A stretch of 64,000 bases of DNA from Apodospora peruviana (GCA_033439685.1 JAUEDM010000005.1:1922001-1986000), one strand, 5' to 3'; shown: positions 44,176 through 55,219, counted from the stretch's first letter. Made by a program: numbers and translations. Notes: generated by a model from the letters alone, not told the origin.

Positions 44176-45975
44176 TTACCAGACATCATCCGTCCCTCTA
44201 ACCATCTCAACAGTCGGCGTCTTCGGCTCCAACCTCCTCATGCGCTTCCTATCCGCCTTGGTCACCAAGCTCGGCGTGATCGGAACGACCGGCGAGAAGG
44301 GCTGATAAGGGGTATAAGGGACGGGTGCACCCGTGTACGGGGTCCGCAGACCAGTCATCATACCCGGCGACAGCGGGCCAGGGGCAGCGCGGGTAAAGAC
44401 CGTCTGCTTGGTGCTCTGGTTTGCCGTGGTCGGGCTGGCCAGGCTGGGCTCGTACGCACGGAGCGGAAGCGCGCCTCCGGGACGGATTGCAGCCGGTGCC
44501 CGGGACCGATTAAAGCCCTGGCCGGGCCGGGGTGACGCTGGTAGCGAATCAAAGCTGGGGAAACGGTTAACGCCCGGCTTCGGCGACATCGGGAGCCCGA
44601 CGAGTCCGGACGTGGACTTCTCCGATGCGGCGGACGCGGGCTCATGGTCGTCGCTGCCGCTCGTCGTGGCAGAGACGTCGCGCGAGTGAGCCTCCCGAGC
44701 CTCGCGGCGTGCGGCCTTGCTTTCCCGCGTAGGGGGGCGGGCGAGCGCAGCGTCGATGCGCTCGTCGATGCTCTGGGTGCTAACGGGCGACATTTCCGGG
44801 GTCGGGAGGTTGTTGCCCGCGGCGCGGCGGAAAGGCAGATCAGAGACCGATGGCACGGGCGGCGGCGGCGGCGGGGCGTAGGCGCGGTGCGGCATGGGGT
44901 TCATCTCTTGGTACTCTTCTTGGCGCGGGAAGGTTCCAGACATGGGAGTCATGATGGGTGACGAGATGGAAACACCGGTAGGTGCCTTGTTCTTCCGGGG
45001 CGACTTGAGGAACGACAATATCGATGACCCGCGGGACTGGGTCTTCTCCTCCCTCGAAAGGTTCAGGTTCATCGGCTTGTTCTTCCTCATCCCGCCGGGC
45101 GTAATGGGAGTATTGGGCACCGTGGACTTGGTCGATGGCGACGGAAGCGGCGGGCCTGCATACTCCCTCCCTTCTTCCTTTGCCTGCTCCTGCTCCATCA
45201 CGTACTTGTACATATCTTCAAGCTGTTGTTGCGCCATGGCTCTGTCTCGGCTCACGATTGTCTGGTCTACGGATAGATCGACTCCAGCGGAAAGGATAGT
45301 TGTTGTCGGCGACGGGGCTGTTAACACAGAGTGTTGCGACTTGGCAGGACTGAGCGGATATCCACCACTTCTGTTGGACCTGGCTGGGCTGAGCGGGATA
45401 CCGAGAGCCAAACTCCTGCTAGACTTGGTCGGGCTGTACGGAACACCGGTGCTTCTGGTGGACTTGGTTGGGCTGAGCGGTGAGTTCGAAGGGAGCGAAA
45501 AGTTCTTGTATGGACTTTGTGGTGGTTCAGAGTAGTCACCAGGCTGCTGGAAGCTCTGGAGTGCGTTCTTGTAATCTTCCTCGGACTGGAGAAGGAAGGG
45601 CGCCGGGAATGGGTTGAAGGCCAGGAGGGTCGGGTCCTCGTCCAGAAGGTCACCGCCGTTCAGACGCTGACGGCGGGTTTTGGCAAGTGCGAGTAGGAGG
45701 ATAGCAACTATCACGAGTGAAAGGGCATACGACCCGACAATGCCGCCAATCTGGGCCGGGAGGTAGGCTGGATCACGGAGGGCGCCGGCCGACAATGGAG
45801 GACCGTCTTCTGGAGAGGGCGCTGGGTCCCAGTCGATGTTGAGCGGGTTGTTGTTCCTCTTTGTCAAGTGACCGGTCGACGGTATGGCGGCGCAGGAATG
45901 AAGCCAGAAGGCAGATACAAAGACGAAAGAAAGAAGAACAACAAGAGTGTTATAAAGGTCGGCTCCAGTGCGCAT
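44176..45975 (-). CDS. Single-pass membrane protein with repeated SP phospho-motifs
   Basis: I do not recognise a named family. The intronless 599-residue product starts with a signal peptide (YNTLVVLLSFVFVSAFWLHS). A short extracellular part of about 50 residues follows, then one membrane span (IGGIVGSYALSLVIVAILLL) with positive charges after it (KTRRQR). The remaining roughly 490 residues are cytosolic, Pro/Ser-rich and mostly disordered. A block of four tandem motifs of the form (P)LSP-[TA]-[KR]-S-x-R/H-S spans roughly residues 155-210; these would be good targets for proline-directed kinases. A poly-Pro stretch (APPPPPPVP) may bind SH3 or profilin-type partners. The layout resembles cortical sensor or polarity adaptors, but that is inference. 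An upstream in-frame ATG at 46320 would bury the signal peptide, so 45975 is preferred. Confidence 0.75.
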   Translation of the reverse strand: MRTGADLYNTLVVLLSFVFVSAFWLHSCAAIPSTGHLTKRNNNPLNIDWDPAPSPEDGPPLSAGALRDPAYLPAQIGGIVGSYALSLVIVAILLLALAKTRRQRLNGGDLLDEDPTLLAFNPFPAPFLLQSEEDYKNALQSFQQPGDYSEPPQSPYKNFSLPSNSPLSPTKSTRSTGVPYSPTKSSRSLALGIPLSPARSNRSGGYPLSPAKSQHSVLTAPSPTTTILSAGVDLSVDQTIVSRDRAMAQQQLEDMYKYVMEQEQAKEEGREYAGPPLPSPSTKSTVPNTPITPGGMRKNKPMNLNLSREEKTQSRGSSILSFLKSPRKNKAPTGVSISSPIMTPMSGTFPRQEEYQEMNPMPHRAYAPPPPPPVPSVSDLPFRRAAGNNLPTPEMSPVSTQSIDERIDAALARPPTRESKAARREAREAHSRDVSATTSGSDDHEPASAASEKSTSGLVGLPMSPKPGVNRFPSFDSLPASPRPGQGFNRSRAPAAIRPGGALPLRAYEPSLASPTTANQSTKQTVFTRAAPGPLSPGMMTGLRTPYTGAPVPYTPYQPFSPVVPITPSLVTKADRKRMRRLEPKTPTVEMVRGTDDVW

Positions 45976-48348
45976 GATGGAGAGGCCGGGCTGACGGGTC
46001 CAAACGGTCCTGAGGAGTCGTCTGGATTTCAACAATGCCTCATGATATCCGCCAAGCCGAAACACGACGTGCTTTGAATGCAAAGACCGACAGGAGTGAG
46101 ATGATCGCCGGGCAAAAGAACAGCGATGCGGCACGGAGTAGCACGGAGGCAGGACTGGGTATATAGCGGCTGTTGAGACGTTTAAGACGCGAGGAAACAG
46201 AGCCGAACGCTGGTGTGTCGTAAGCAGGAGCGAGATGGCACTGGGATGGAAGGCATTGGCCGCCGTGTGAAGTCTCCGTCGTGTGAAATTGATTGTGACT
46301 TGCCCTTCTTCAGGCACCATTTCCTCCCAAGTCCCGCCCTCTCGCCCACGACGGGAGGTGCGGGCAGGCGCCAGGAACTGTGCTGTCTGCGAGTGGTTGT
46401 GGCCTGCGGGAGCGGCAAGCTGCCACTGCGTCTACGGCCGGTGGTTGGACAGATCGGCTGGATCGCTCGGACGGTTGAGCGCCAAACGCCAACACACCAT
46501 TGGCTGGCACAGTAAAGGCACAGCTGCCCCTCTTTATCAACCCATGCGCATCTCACTTTTAACCCTTGCAAAAGCCCCCATCACAGCATTTATCGCACGG
46601 TCCAAGTGATGATTGATATGCATCGAGAATCTCGACCCGCCCCCGTCACCATCTCCTGCCCGGTGATGCGCGAGATGGTGCCAATCCAGAGCTTCCTCCT
46701 CGCTCTAGTTCTCCACACCACACTGCCGCTCCCGCCATAGGGGTCCCTGAACGCTGGATGTGGGAACAGTGGGATCGTGTGAAATGTGCCGGCAGGTCAC
46801 CAACCAACCTAATAACTGACCAACATGATGGTGTTGTCGACCGTGTTAGCGTTCCCAACTGTGCAACTGTGCATAAAGACTCAATCTCTTCCAGACCAGC
46901 ACGAACAGCTTCCCAATTGTAAGCTTTGATTTGAAGACCGGTGCAGTGCCTCGCATTTGCAGTCGCTGGGTCTTGTTGGGATCAGTAATAAACGTGATGC
47001 TCCTCCTCCCGGCCCGCAGCCGAACAGTGTGACGGCATTTGGCTGCATTTCCCGATTCCGCAATTCATCCTCTTCACTCCAATATCATCACCAAACTAAG
47101 ACCACTCACAATCAAATGGACCTGCAAGTCGGCAACTGCTACAACTCCATCCCATGGCGATGGCGATCCTTGATCTCTCATTCCGACTGAGGTGGCTTAT
47201 ACGTGGAATAACACGTGGTGTCCCCGGATCTGATGTTAATCATTGTTATTGTTTATGCCCTTGTTTTGTTTGAACATGCTTCTATCTTTGTCTTGTGAGC
47301 TCTTTCCGGCGGCCGATTCGTTAGTCGTGTGTCAGACTAGCAAGTTCTCCAAAACCTCGGATTGTTCCAGAAGACAGGTCCGCGGGGCAGTCCTCCATTG
47401 GGATTGTATGATTAGACGCCGGGCAGGGGGGGTCTTGTTGCCTCTTTGTGGCCTCAACAACATCGCGGTGTTATTTGTACGACGCCTCAGGTTGTCGAAG
47501 GTTGCTCACTCGGACATCTCTCATTACAATATTCATAATTCGCTCCTCGGTCAGGCAGACGGGAACTACCGTGAAGCGGCCGATAGGAACGCAAAAGAGA
47601 ATATTCCATCACATTTTGCAACCATCTCTCTATTCAAAAGAGCCGCGAAGGAGCTGATAGCCCCCAGTCAGGATCTCGGAGTATGATACAACAGTAATAC
47701 TGCGCTGCGGATTTGAACGGGCGACCTGGCCAAGATCAGGCCTGAGAACCTTACCATGAGCAATGGTGCCGTACCTCACCACCTGAGCCACAATGGTACC
47801 TGCGGTAAAAAGCATCGGTCCCGACGATGGTTTGCCTGGCTGGTGCATGGCTGTGCTGCTGGTCGCGGGGGTGGCGGGCATGGCGGACTTCATGCTGAAG
47901 AAAAAAACGCAAAAAAATGGACGTCAGAAGTAAAACGAAGCTCTCGCAAGAGAGTCGTCAAATGATCAGTGATTTTCAGCTACTTTGTTTTGGACATTTT
48001 TTCTTCAAAGTTGTAAACCCGGGAAGGTGAGGTCCAAGTCCAACAGTTGTCTTCAGAATGATGGAAGTGGTCCGTGCGTAAATCACCTGGTTTCGTGCCT
48101 TTAGGTGGGCCTCCAGTCGCGCCTCTGCTTCCTTCCCGACGTGGTGAACACGACTCAACCCGTGCCAATCACTGAATGCCCAATTATCGATAACATTGGA
48201 TAATAATTTTGGGGGGGCGGTGGTGCTCTTTCTTAGATGAACACACCCAGGAAAGAACCACCACCGAATGTCCCATCCTTAGAAGCCGACACGGACGTGT
48301 GTGCATCCCTCGTCGGAGTTGTGATGCGTCATTGCTTGTTGATTTTCC
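45976..48348. other. Divergent intergenic region (membrane protein / SRS2)
   Basis: This 2.4-kb spacer should hold both promoters. A weak tRNA-like stretch at about 47705-47800 on the minus strand was examined and rejected. ORFs of up to 147 codons (47243-47686) show no domain. Confidence 0.45.
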
Positions 48349-51300
48349 ATGTCGCTTTCTACGCTACAGCCAGTGCCATTGCCATCGCCTCCCAAAAAGG
48401 ACCACTCAATCCTCAACAGTCTGAACGCCGCCCAGGCTCGGGCTGTCAGCTCCGATGCGGCCACCGTCGCCATCCTGGCTGGCCCAGGCAGTGGCAAGAC
48501 ACACACGCTGACTTCGCGCGTCGTTTGGCTTGTGGACCATCAGGGATACCGGCCTGAGGATGTCGTCGTCGCCACCTTCACCGTCAAAGCCGCCCGGGAA
48601 ATGCAGGAGCGCATTGGCAAGGCTCTCGGGAACGGGCGAGAGAAGAAGATCGTGCTCGGCACATTTCACAGCATTGCTCGTCGCTACCTCGCCGCGTACG
48701 GCCGCAAGATCGGGCTCAGTCAAAAGTTTGGCATCGCCGATGACGGCGACTCGAGGGCCATAATTGCCAGGATCTGCAAGAGACTGCAACTGGCTGTTGA
48801 CCCTTCTGCCGCGCGAGCATGGATAAGCAAGAAGAAAGCCAAGGGAACCGAGGCCAGCTCGGTATCTACCCGTCAGCCGGTTGCCAAGACGCCCGGACTC
48901 CAGGATCTCGAGACATGTTACAAAGAATACCAGGATCACCTCGAGCGCTCAAACCTGCTAGATTACGATGACCTCTTGGTTCGCTGTGTCGACCTGCTCC
49001 GCGAGTTTCCTTCATGTGTGTCCAACATCCAGACGGTGCTGATAGACGAGTACCAGGACACCAATGGGGTTCAATATGAGCTGATGAAACTGCTCGCCCA
49101 GCAGCGCAAGAGAATCACCGTTGTGGGAGATCCCGACCAGAGCATCTACGGATGGCGGTCCGCCGAGATTCGAAACCTCTGGCGGTTGCTTCGCGAGTTT
49201 CCCGGCACCGATGAGATTTCACTTGAAGACAACTACCGCTCGTCCCAGCTCATCCTCAGCTTGTCATTGCTGGTGATACAGCAGGACAAGAAGCGATACC
49301 AGAAGGTCTTGAAGCCCGTGCATAACGAGGGAACGCGTCCGGTCTTACGGAAACTGAAGAGTGCGTCCGTTGAAGCAGAATGGATCGTCTCAGAAATCCG
49401 AAGGGCTGTTTCGATGTCTGGGAAGATGCTGAACCACAACGATGTGGCTATCCTACTGCGTTCCGCATCGCTGTCGAGGCATGTGGAAAGCGCCCTGGGA
49501 AAAGCTGGGATGGCTTACAAGATGGTCGGCGGCTTCAAATTTTATGACCGGGCAGAGATCAAGACCTTACTCGACTATCTTCGCGTCATCCATCAGCCCG
49601 AGAACAACGATGCCCTGGCGAGGATAATGAATGTCCCGCGGCGAGGTATCGGCGATGGGACGATCAAGAATCTCATCGAAGAGGCTGAAAAGGCATCACT
49701 CAGCCTTTTTGATTTGCTGGACAAGCACTGCCGTGGAGATCGCTTCGCGAAAACGAAAATTACCAAGCACGCGGAACAGAAAATTAGCGGTGATCTGTTT
49801 CGTCTGCTGAAAGGTACACGAAAGCGAGTCGCAGAGATATCTACTGGCACACCATATGGACTTGTTGAGATGATCGAGCAGCTTTTAACGTCACTGAACT
49901 TCCAGAAATATCTCCAGGATACTCAACCTGAGGATCATGAACAGAGATGGGCAAACGTGCAGGAGTTTATCAACCTGGCTGGAGACTTTGTCAGGGATAT
50001 TGACCAGGTCGGGGACGATGCGCTCCCAGAGATACAAGGGCTTGAACAATCCATGGAAGTCGAAGTGCTACCGCGGTTCCTAGCCAACGTGTCCCTGGCA
50101 GCGGACGCCCAGAAGGGTGGGGAGGTCGAGGAGAGCAAGCCGCTGGTCACGATTTCCACCATCCACGCCGCCAAAGGTCTTGAATGGCCCATCGTGTTCG
50201 TCCCAGCTGTTTACAACGGCTCAATCCCGCACATGCGATCCGAGGATGGAGATGAGGAAAGGAGACTCCTATACGTGGCGATGACAAGAGCGCAGTCTTT
50301 GCTCTATCTCAGCTATCCGGTATACAGTTCACAGGGTAATGGAGAGCGCAACGAACTATCGCCTTTCGTTGCCCCCGTTACGGGTCAGTTTGCCAAGAAA
50401 GGTCCATGTTTTGACCGGCCAGTAGTGGCTCGGATGGCTCAAATCCTCCAGCGTGAGCTACCGACCGAAAACTCCATATTCAGCTCCCTTCCTTCCATGT
50501 ACAGCGGTGGCGACGACTTATATCCTGTTGATCCGGACCAAGTCCCAAAGACTCTGGACGAGAGGCGTGCTCGCGGCGAAGATAGTCACCAGGCAAATAT
50601 ACCACGCGCAAAACGACCCAGACTTTCCGGTCCGGTTCATGATCAAGATACCGGCGAAGAGCAGCCATGGCAGAAAGAATATGCCACCACCATGGAACAG
50701 TCTTCCAACTTTACCGTGTCCTCGCTGCCTGGGTTTGTCAGCGCGGGCGCTCATCAGGTTGTTCTCGCCGCGGCAAATGCAGAGGCGGAAGCCAAGAAAC
50801 AGGCCGAAAAAGCAGCAAAGAAGTCGACCGCAAGTAAACTGCCAAATGATCAGAAGTCCATCTTGGGGTTCGTAAGGAGCAATTCTCGCTCTGGCTCCAA
50901 TGGAAAGCCGGTCCAACAACCACCACCACCAGCAAGCGCTAGCAGGCAGACGGGCATGTCGCTCCCCAAGATGCCAACACAAAACTTTTTCAACTTCAAC
51001 CGCGGCGGCGGCGGTGTATCGTACAATAACCCACCGCAACGACCAGCAATCGACCCGGCACTTGCGTCCCACAAGCTGGGAAGCGGAAAGTTGATGACGC
51101 GCCCAGCAGCCCCACCACAACATAAGGCTACTGAGGACAGAAAGGGGTATAAGCCGAAAGAATACGCTTGTTTCTCAAGCTCGCCAACCAAACCATCGGC
51201 CGAGGAGGCCGGTGATAAAAATGGAAATATTGGTTTGCAAGAAGAGGATGATGGGCCCCCGCCTGAACCGACTCGCTCGGCGGCTTGTCTGCACGCAACT

Positions 51301-51435
51301 ACGTGTAATCTGCCCAAGGGACTCGGAGGTATCGGCGGGCTTAGGCGGCCTGCTGGACTCGGTCGAACGAGCATTGCACCGATGGATAAGTTAAGGAAGC
51401 CGTTTAAGCCTTTGACGATTAATCGGTCTTCTTGA
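48349..51435 (+). CDS. SRS2: UvrD-type DNA helicase Srs2
   Basis: Srs2 is a 3'-5' superfamily 1 helicase that strips Rad51 from single-stranded DNA and restrains homologous recombination. It is intronless, 1028 residues. Helicase motifs in order are LNAAQARAVSSD (Q motif region, about 25), AGPGSGKT (Walker A, 44-51), VVATFTVKAAREMQ (Ia), LIDEYQDTN (II, about 233), VGDPDQSIYGWRSA (III, about 260), EDNYRSSQ (IV), VTISTIHAAKGLEWP (V, about 600) and YVAMTRAQ (VI, about 641). After residue 720 the sequence is disordered and low-complexity, with a conserved-looking segment SILGFVRSNSRSGS near 840, where Srs2 family members carry Rad51/PCNA interaction parts. No clear SUMO-interacting C terminus can be assigned by eye. 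The length is close to yeast Srs2. Confidence 0.94.
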   Translation: MSLSTLQPVPLPSPPKKDHSILNSLNAAQARAVSSDAATVAILAGPGSGKTHTLTSRVVWLVDHQGYRPEDVVVATFTVKAAREMQERIGKALGNGREKKIVLGTFHSIARRYLAAYGRKIGLSQKFGIADDGDSRAIIARICKRLQLAVDPSAARAWISKKKAKGTEASSVSTRQPVAKTPGLQDLETCYKEYQDHLERSNLLDYDDLLVRCVDLLREFPSCVSNIQTVLIDEYQDTNGVQYELMKLLAQQRKRITVVGDPDQSIYGWRSAEIRNLWRLLREFPGTDEISLEDNYRSSQLILSLSLLVIQQDKKRYQKVLKPVHNEGTRPVLRKLKSASVEAEWIVSEIRRAVSMSGKMLNHNDVAILLRSASLSRHVESALGKAGMAYKMVGGFKFYDRAEIKTLLDYLRVIHQPENNDALARIMNVPRRGIGDGTIKNLIEEAEKASLSLFDLLDKHCRGDRFAKTKITKHAEQKISGDLFRLLKGTRKRVAEISTGTPYGLVEMIEQLLTSLNFQKYLQDTQPEDHEQRWANVQEFINLAGDFVRDIDQVGDDALPEIQGLEQSMEVEVLPRFLANVSLAADAQKGGEVEESKPLVTISTIHAAKGLEWPIVFVPAVYNGSIPHMRSEDGDEERRLLYVAMTRAQSLLYLSYPVYSSQGNGERNELSPFVAPVTGQFAKKGPCFDRPVVARMAQILQRELPTENSIFSSLPSMYSGGDDLYPVDPDQVPKTLDERRARGEDSHQANIPRAKRPRLSGPVHDQDTGEEQPWQKEYATTMEQSSNFTVSSLPGFVSAGAHQVVLAAANAEAEAKKQAEKAAKKSTASKLPNDQKSILGFVRSNSRSGSNGKPVQQPPPPASASRQTGMSLPKMPTQNFFNFNRGGGGVSYNNPPQRPAIDPALASHKLGSGKLMTRPAAPPQHKATEDRKGYKPKEYACFSSSPTKPSAEEAGDKNGNIGLQEEDDGPPPEPTRSAACLHATTCNLPKGLGGIGGLRRPAGLGRTSIAPMDKLRKPFKPLTINRSS

Positions 51436-51569
51436 GGGTCAATTAGTGTAGATGTGATAGAGAGAGAGATGAAATGAAGAAACTGTCTTGACAAAAGTGG
51501 AGGGAACCCCGGTTTCTGTTTTGTTCATGAATGTGACTAGTCCTACTATATCCACACAAGAACGAACAA

Positions 51570-51643
51570 GGTCCGATGGTGTAGTTGGTTATCACGTCAG
51601 TCTAACACACTGAAGGTCGGCGGATCGAGCCCGCCTCGGATCA
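51570..51643 (+). tRNA. tRNA-Val (anticodon AAC)
   Basis: The 74-base sequence folds as a full cloverleaf. The acceptor stem is GGTCCGA with TCGGATC (one G-U pair), followed by discriminator A. The D arm has a GTG/CAC stem and the GTTGG box. The anticodon arm TCAGT-CTAACAC-ACTGA has a perfect stem and AAC in the loop. The T arm is GGCGG-ATCGAGC-CCGCC. No intron is present. A T-rich run (TTTCTTTTT) about 13 bases downstream is a likely Pol III terminator. Position 54 is A rather than the usual T. Confidence 0.88.
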
Positions 51644-51655
51644 TACAGACTGTAT

Positions 51656-51666
51656 GTTTCTTTTTG
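51656..51666 (+). terminator. Likely RNA polymerase III terminator of tRNA-Val
   Basis: A T-rich tract (TTTC followed by five T) lies just after the tRNA 3' end, as expected for Pol III termination. Confidence 0.55.
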
Positions 51667-54175
51667 CAGGTTTTCTTATTTTTATTTCTATTAGATTCCG
51701 TGACGAGAAGGAATGGCTGGGCCCACATTTCTTGGTGATAATTCCACCTTTTCACTTCTGAGACTTTTTCCTTACGACCATCGAGTATTTTAACCTTGGA
51801 AAAGGTTGGTTCAGTAAATATCGATATTTCAGTTTTGGTCCTTTTTGTCATTATGATTTGAACAATGCTCTGAAGGCAAATACGGACAGTGTTGATATGT
51901 TTCCAGACGGAGCTGCGTACTGCCTAGGGTATAAGTAACCATCTACAAATCCCTTTTATTCGCATTGAACGGAACACAATCGCTCTCTGCATTCCCATCT
52001 CTGGAGGGCATCTCGGACAGACGGGCTTAGCTCGCATCTGATCATATCATATCACTGAGTAGGTAAGTGACTTTGACCCTCTGGATTGCCACCAGTCGTG
52101 GTGGTGGTGCCAGCTGTATGGATTTTCTAGTATTTTTGGCTAGGTGAACGCAGACCCTGTGGAATGGCTGCAGCTTAAAGAGGTACGGGTTTCTGTTAAA
52201 AGCTTTGATGATGTCTAGGAGGGAGGGGAAAAGATCAACATAAGCAAATAATGACTCCTTCATAAGAACTTAGATAGCTACCTCCCTATACAGCTGTTTT
52301 CCCAGGAATAAACGAACTACAACTTTTATGATGCCGGCAACAATGGAGAGAACTTAACATGATGGGTGGTACCTTGGATGCTGTTAGCTGGACTAGGTCA
52401 TTGTATTAGCTGGAATCGATCAATGTGTCCTGTGTAAACTTGTTGAGTACAGTCTACTCGATGTGTATTCTAGTGGTTTTGGGTAGGCTGAAGTTGTGAG
52501 TCCTCTTGACGTTTGGCGGCTTGTTGAATTATCTGCGTACCGTAGTCTTAGAAGAACAAAACGGCTATGGGTTTAAGTGGTTTTGAGCTGATCTGTCATA
52601 TGTTTGACCACAGCTTGTCCTCCGGGCGTAAGGCAATTATGTTGTATGTTGTGATCATTGCGTTGAGCTATTTATTAGATATACCAGTTTGATCTTGGGT
52701 CATTATACGCTGTGGTTGCGCTTGAGCTTGGAACTATTTGTCACGATGTTGCTAGTAGTGGGGGTTATAAGGCTGAAACAAACTGCTAACGTTCGTTTGC
52801 TGGCAAATCTAAAACCAGTGACAATTTTGGCTCTACTTGCTGGAATAGGGAAGTGTTCATTTACTTTTGGGATAGTTTCTAAACGCAATCTCTCCCTTAT
52901 CGAGCTTCTATCAACCATCATAAGCGAGCCAGCTTTGGGGTTTCATCGAGTTGAGACCGAGATGCTCACAGGGACGCTTGGCATATCAAACCAATATTCT
53001 GAACCTACCAGAGATGTAAACTCGACAGGGAAAGCATGTGCAAAGCAGGCGCTGGGAATGGAGATCACTCCTGATTGTGTACCAATCTCTGTCAGCATCA
53101 TGTAAAAGGAGTCATCAAGATGATAGTTACATGCCCTATACTTTCTGGAAAAGACTTTCCTTATACTTTTTAAAAAAAGATTACTTTATACTTCTTGATA
53201 AAACTTACTTTATGCCCTACTTTCTACAGAAACTTACCTTATACTATTCGTAGTAACCAATTCATAATTTATACCTTGAAAACACACATTGCTCTCTTCG
53301 TTCAGGAAAGTTTGAGCTTCGCTGCTCGTTACCGAGTAACATGGGAGTTTGTTGGCGTACCCCTATTTCATCCAGTCTCATCAAACCGACAAAGACGGCC
53401 AAACATCCTCAAACAATGCTCGCAACCCCCATACAGATCTGTTAACTTTGCCCCCTATCTTCCATCCGATCTCATGAACACCACAGACCGGGCCAAACAG
53501 CCCCAGGCAATGCTCGCAACCCCCACATAGGTTTGGTGTCCAACAAACAGACCTACTGGCTTCATTCACTTCTAAAGAGCCCGCTTTCTGTCGCTGGGCA
53601 ACATATAAATTCACCTGTGCCTAACATATTGCTGGTGTCTTCAATTCACTGCGAGCCACACACCTTCTGTCTTTCCCAAACGTATATAATTACGTAGACT
53701 AACCTGCACCTTTCCCTCTTCCTTAAATATCTCTGCAACATCCCAAACTTCTGTGTTTTCCCACCCCTTGCAGGCGACTGTCTCCCCTACCGTGACCATC
53801 AATAAACCACCCGCATACACTTATCTCCTCTGTCAATACTTGTTCGTTCTTTCAAGAACGTAATCGTCAATCCACCACCTGCAACATCCTCATCAATCGC
53901 TTTCCTTGCGCTTAAGCATCCACCGCGTCCCGTCCATCGGTCGTTCCTCCTTGCTCTTTGCGCGTCGTGTCGTCTGTCTAAGAAGAGACGCCGCCAACGT
54001 CACATCGACCATTATCGTCGTCGTGAATAAAACTTGGAACAACATCCAGTAAGTAGACAACCCTTCCGGTTGACAGTTTATTTCCCCAGTGCGCTTCCAG
54101 CTCGGCTACCAAATCCGCCCGAATGTATGTCGTTCTAACATGAAGTACCTCGCAGATCGACTTTATAAATACAAA
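51667..54175. other. AT-rich gene-poor region with degenerate repeats
   Basis: This 2.5-kb stretch follows the tRNA. It is more AT-rich than its surroundings up to about 53300. A 138-codon ORF at 52689-53105 has no recognisable domain. Degenerate short tandem units (CTTACTTTATAC-like) lie at about 53140-53255, and an imperfect direct repeat lies at 53369-53527. A pyrimidine-rich stretch at about 53650-53960 looks like a fungal promoter or leader for the frameshifted gene downstream. An old insertion next to the tRNA gene is possible. Confidence 0.45.
53369..53527. repeat. Imperfect direct repeat, unit about 65 bases, period 94
   Basis: Copies at 53369-53432 and 53463-53527 share CATCC..TCTCAT, GGCCAAACA and CAATGCTCGCAACCCCCA in the same order and spacing. 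The intervening bases differ mainly by substitutions. The duplicated unit belongs to no family I know. Confidence 0.6.
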
Positions 54176-55219
54176 ATGAACAACGCCACTTATTCTCAGA
54201 ATATTTCCCGCTCCGACTCTACGAGCCATGGAGGGAACCACGCCGGTCCGTCAGACCGAGGCCGCGCCACGCAAAGAACTGGCCATAACTCCCAGCGCGG
54301 TATAAAGAGGCCATTGAAGCGTCCAGCCTCTCCAGACTTCGAGGACGGGAACCCTTCAAAGCGCGTCAGGGGAAACCTCGCCAACGACCACCAAGAAGAA
54401 GAGGCGACTGTCAAGGCTGCCAACGGCACTGTGACAGTAAGCTGGACACCTCCTTCAACCAGAGCAGTTTCGGACCTGACATGGCCAAAGGATGATGACA
54501 CCGAGGCCGGCGTCGAGCGCATCCTCCTGAATATCAAGAGATATATCGCGGTGGCCGACCGTCCAACTAGAGAAAGTTTTTACAAGACCAGCGGGCCTGT
54601 CTAATGCCGAACGAAACGCCCTACAAGTTTCAATAAACGTCAAGAAACCCTCAAAGCAACAGCGGAGCAGCTCACGGAGGAGGACACCCAGCCAAAGCTG
54701 AACGAGGCTCCCCAAGAGAATTCAGCGGTCTTGGAGGAAAAAGACCAGCGAATTCGGGAACTCGAGGAGGATCTCGAGAGACGCTCGGCTGAAGCGGATC
54801 CTCCAAAAAGAGAAGCAAGATCTTCAGAATCACATTCATGTTATCGAGAACAAAAATGAAGATCTCGAGGCGGAGAAAGAAGAGCTGGAGGAAGAAAACC
54901 AGTCCTTGGCGCTCCATCTCCTAAATCAAATCGACAAGGCCGTCCTTACGCGGCGCGACCTCGTCGATGATGTCCAGAGGCTGGAGGCGGAGATGGCGGC
55001 AAGTCGGCTCGTCGCCCTGGAGAAGAACGCGCGTCTTCAGGAACTGGAGGAAGAGGTCGCCTTGCAACATAAGAGAACAACAATCACGTCTGGCAGCTCG
55101 AGGGAAACAGTTTGCACCTTGAGACTCGCAATGACAGCATATTGCGTGCCTTCAATCAGCTCTGCGCTCTGCTGTTTTCAAGGAGTTTAGACCGACTGGT
55201 TGGGAACTTTGCTTGGTGA
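54176..55219 (+). pseudogene. Frameshifted coiled-coil protein gene
   Basis: Coding-quality sequence runs for about 1 kb but changes frame at least three times. The first frame (54176-54604) encodes a basic, Ser/Arg-rich N terminus (RGIKRPLKRPASPDFEDGNP) and ends at a TAA after SFYKTSGPV. A second reads AGLSNAERNALQVSINVKK. A third reads LKATAEQLTEEDTQPKL and on to EKDQRIRELEEDLERRSAE. A fourth reads ILQKEKQDLQNHIHVIENKN through LVDDVQRLEAEMAAS to ARLQELEEEVALQ, a long coiled coil. A fifth ends NDSILRAFNQLCALLFSRSL, then a stop at 55217-55219. Most changes fall at or near homopolymers (TTTTT, AAACCC, AAAAA), so either decay or sequencing indels could explain it. The family is unknown; the layout suggests a nuclear coiled-coil protein. 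Confidence 0.6.

Noticed and set aside
47705..47800. tRNA-like sequence on the minus strand (GTTCAAATCC B box, TGGCTCAG A box)
   Set aside because: The T stem has several mismatches, the acceptor strands do not pair and the anticodon loop is ambiguous, so at best it is a pseudo-tRNA.
52689..53105. 138-codon plus-strand ORF after the tRNA
   Set aside because: No domain, no splice context and atypical AT-rich composition; it may be a chance frame in decayed repeat DNA.
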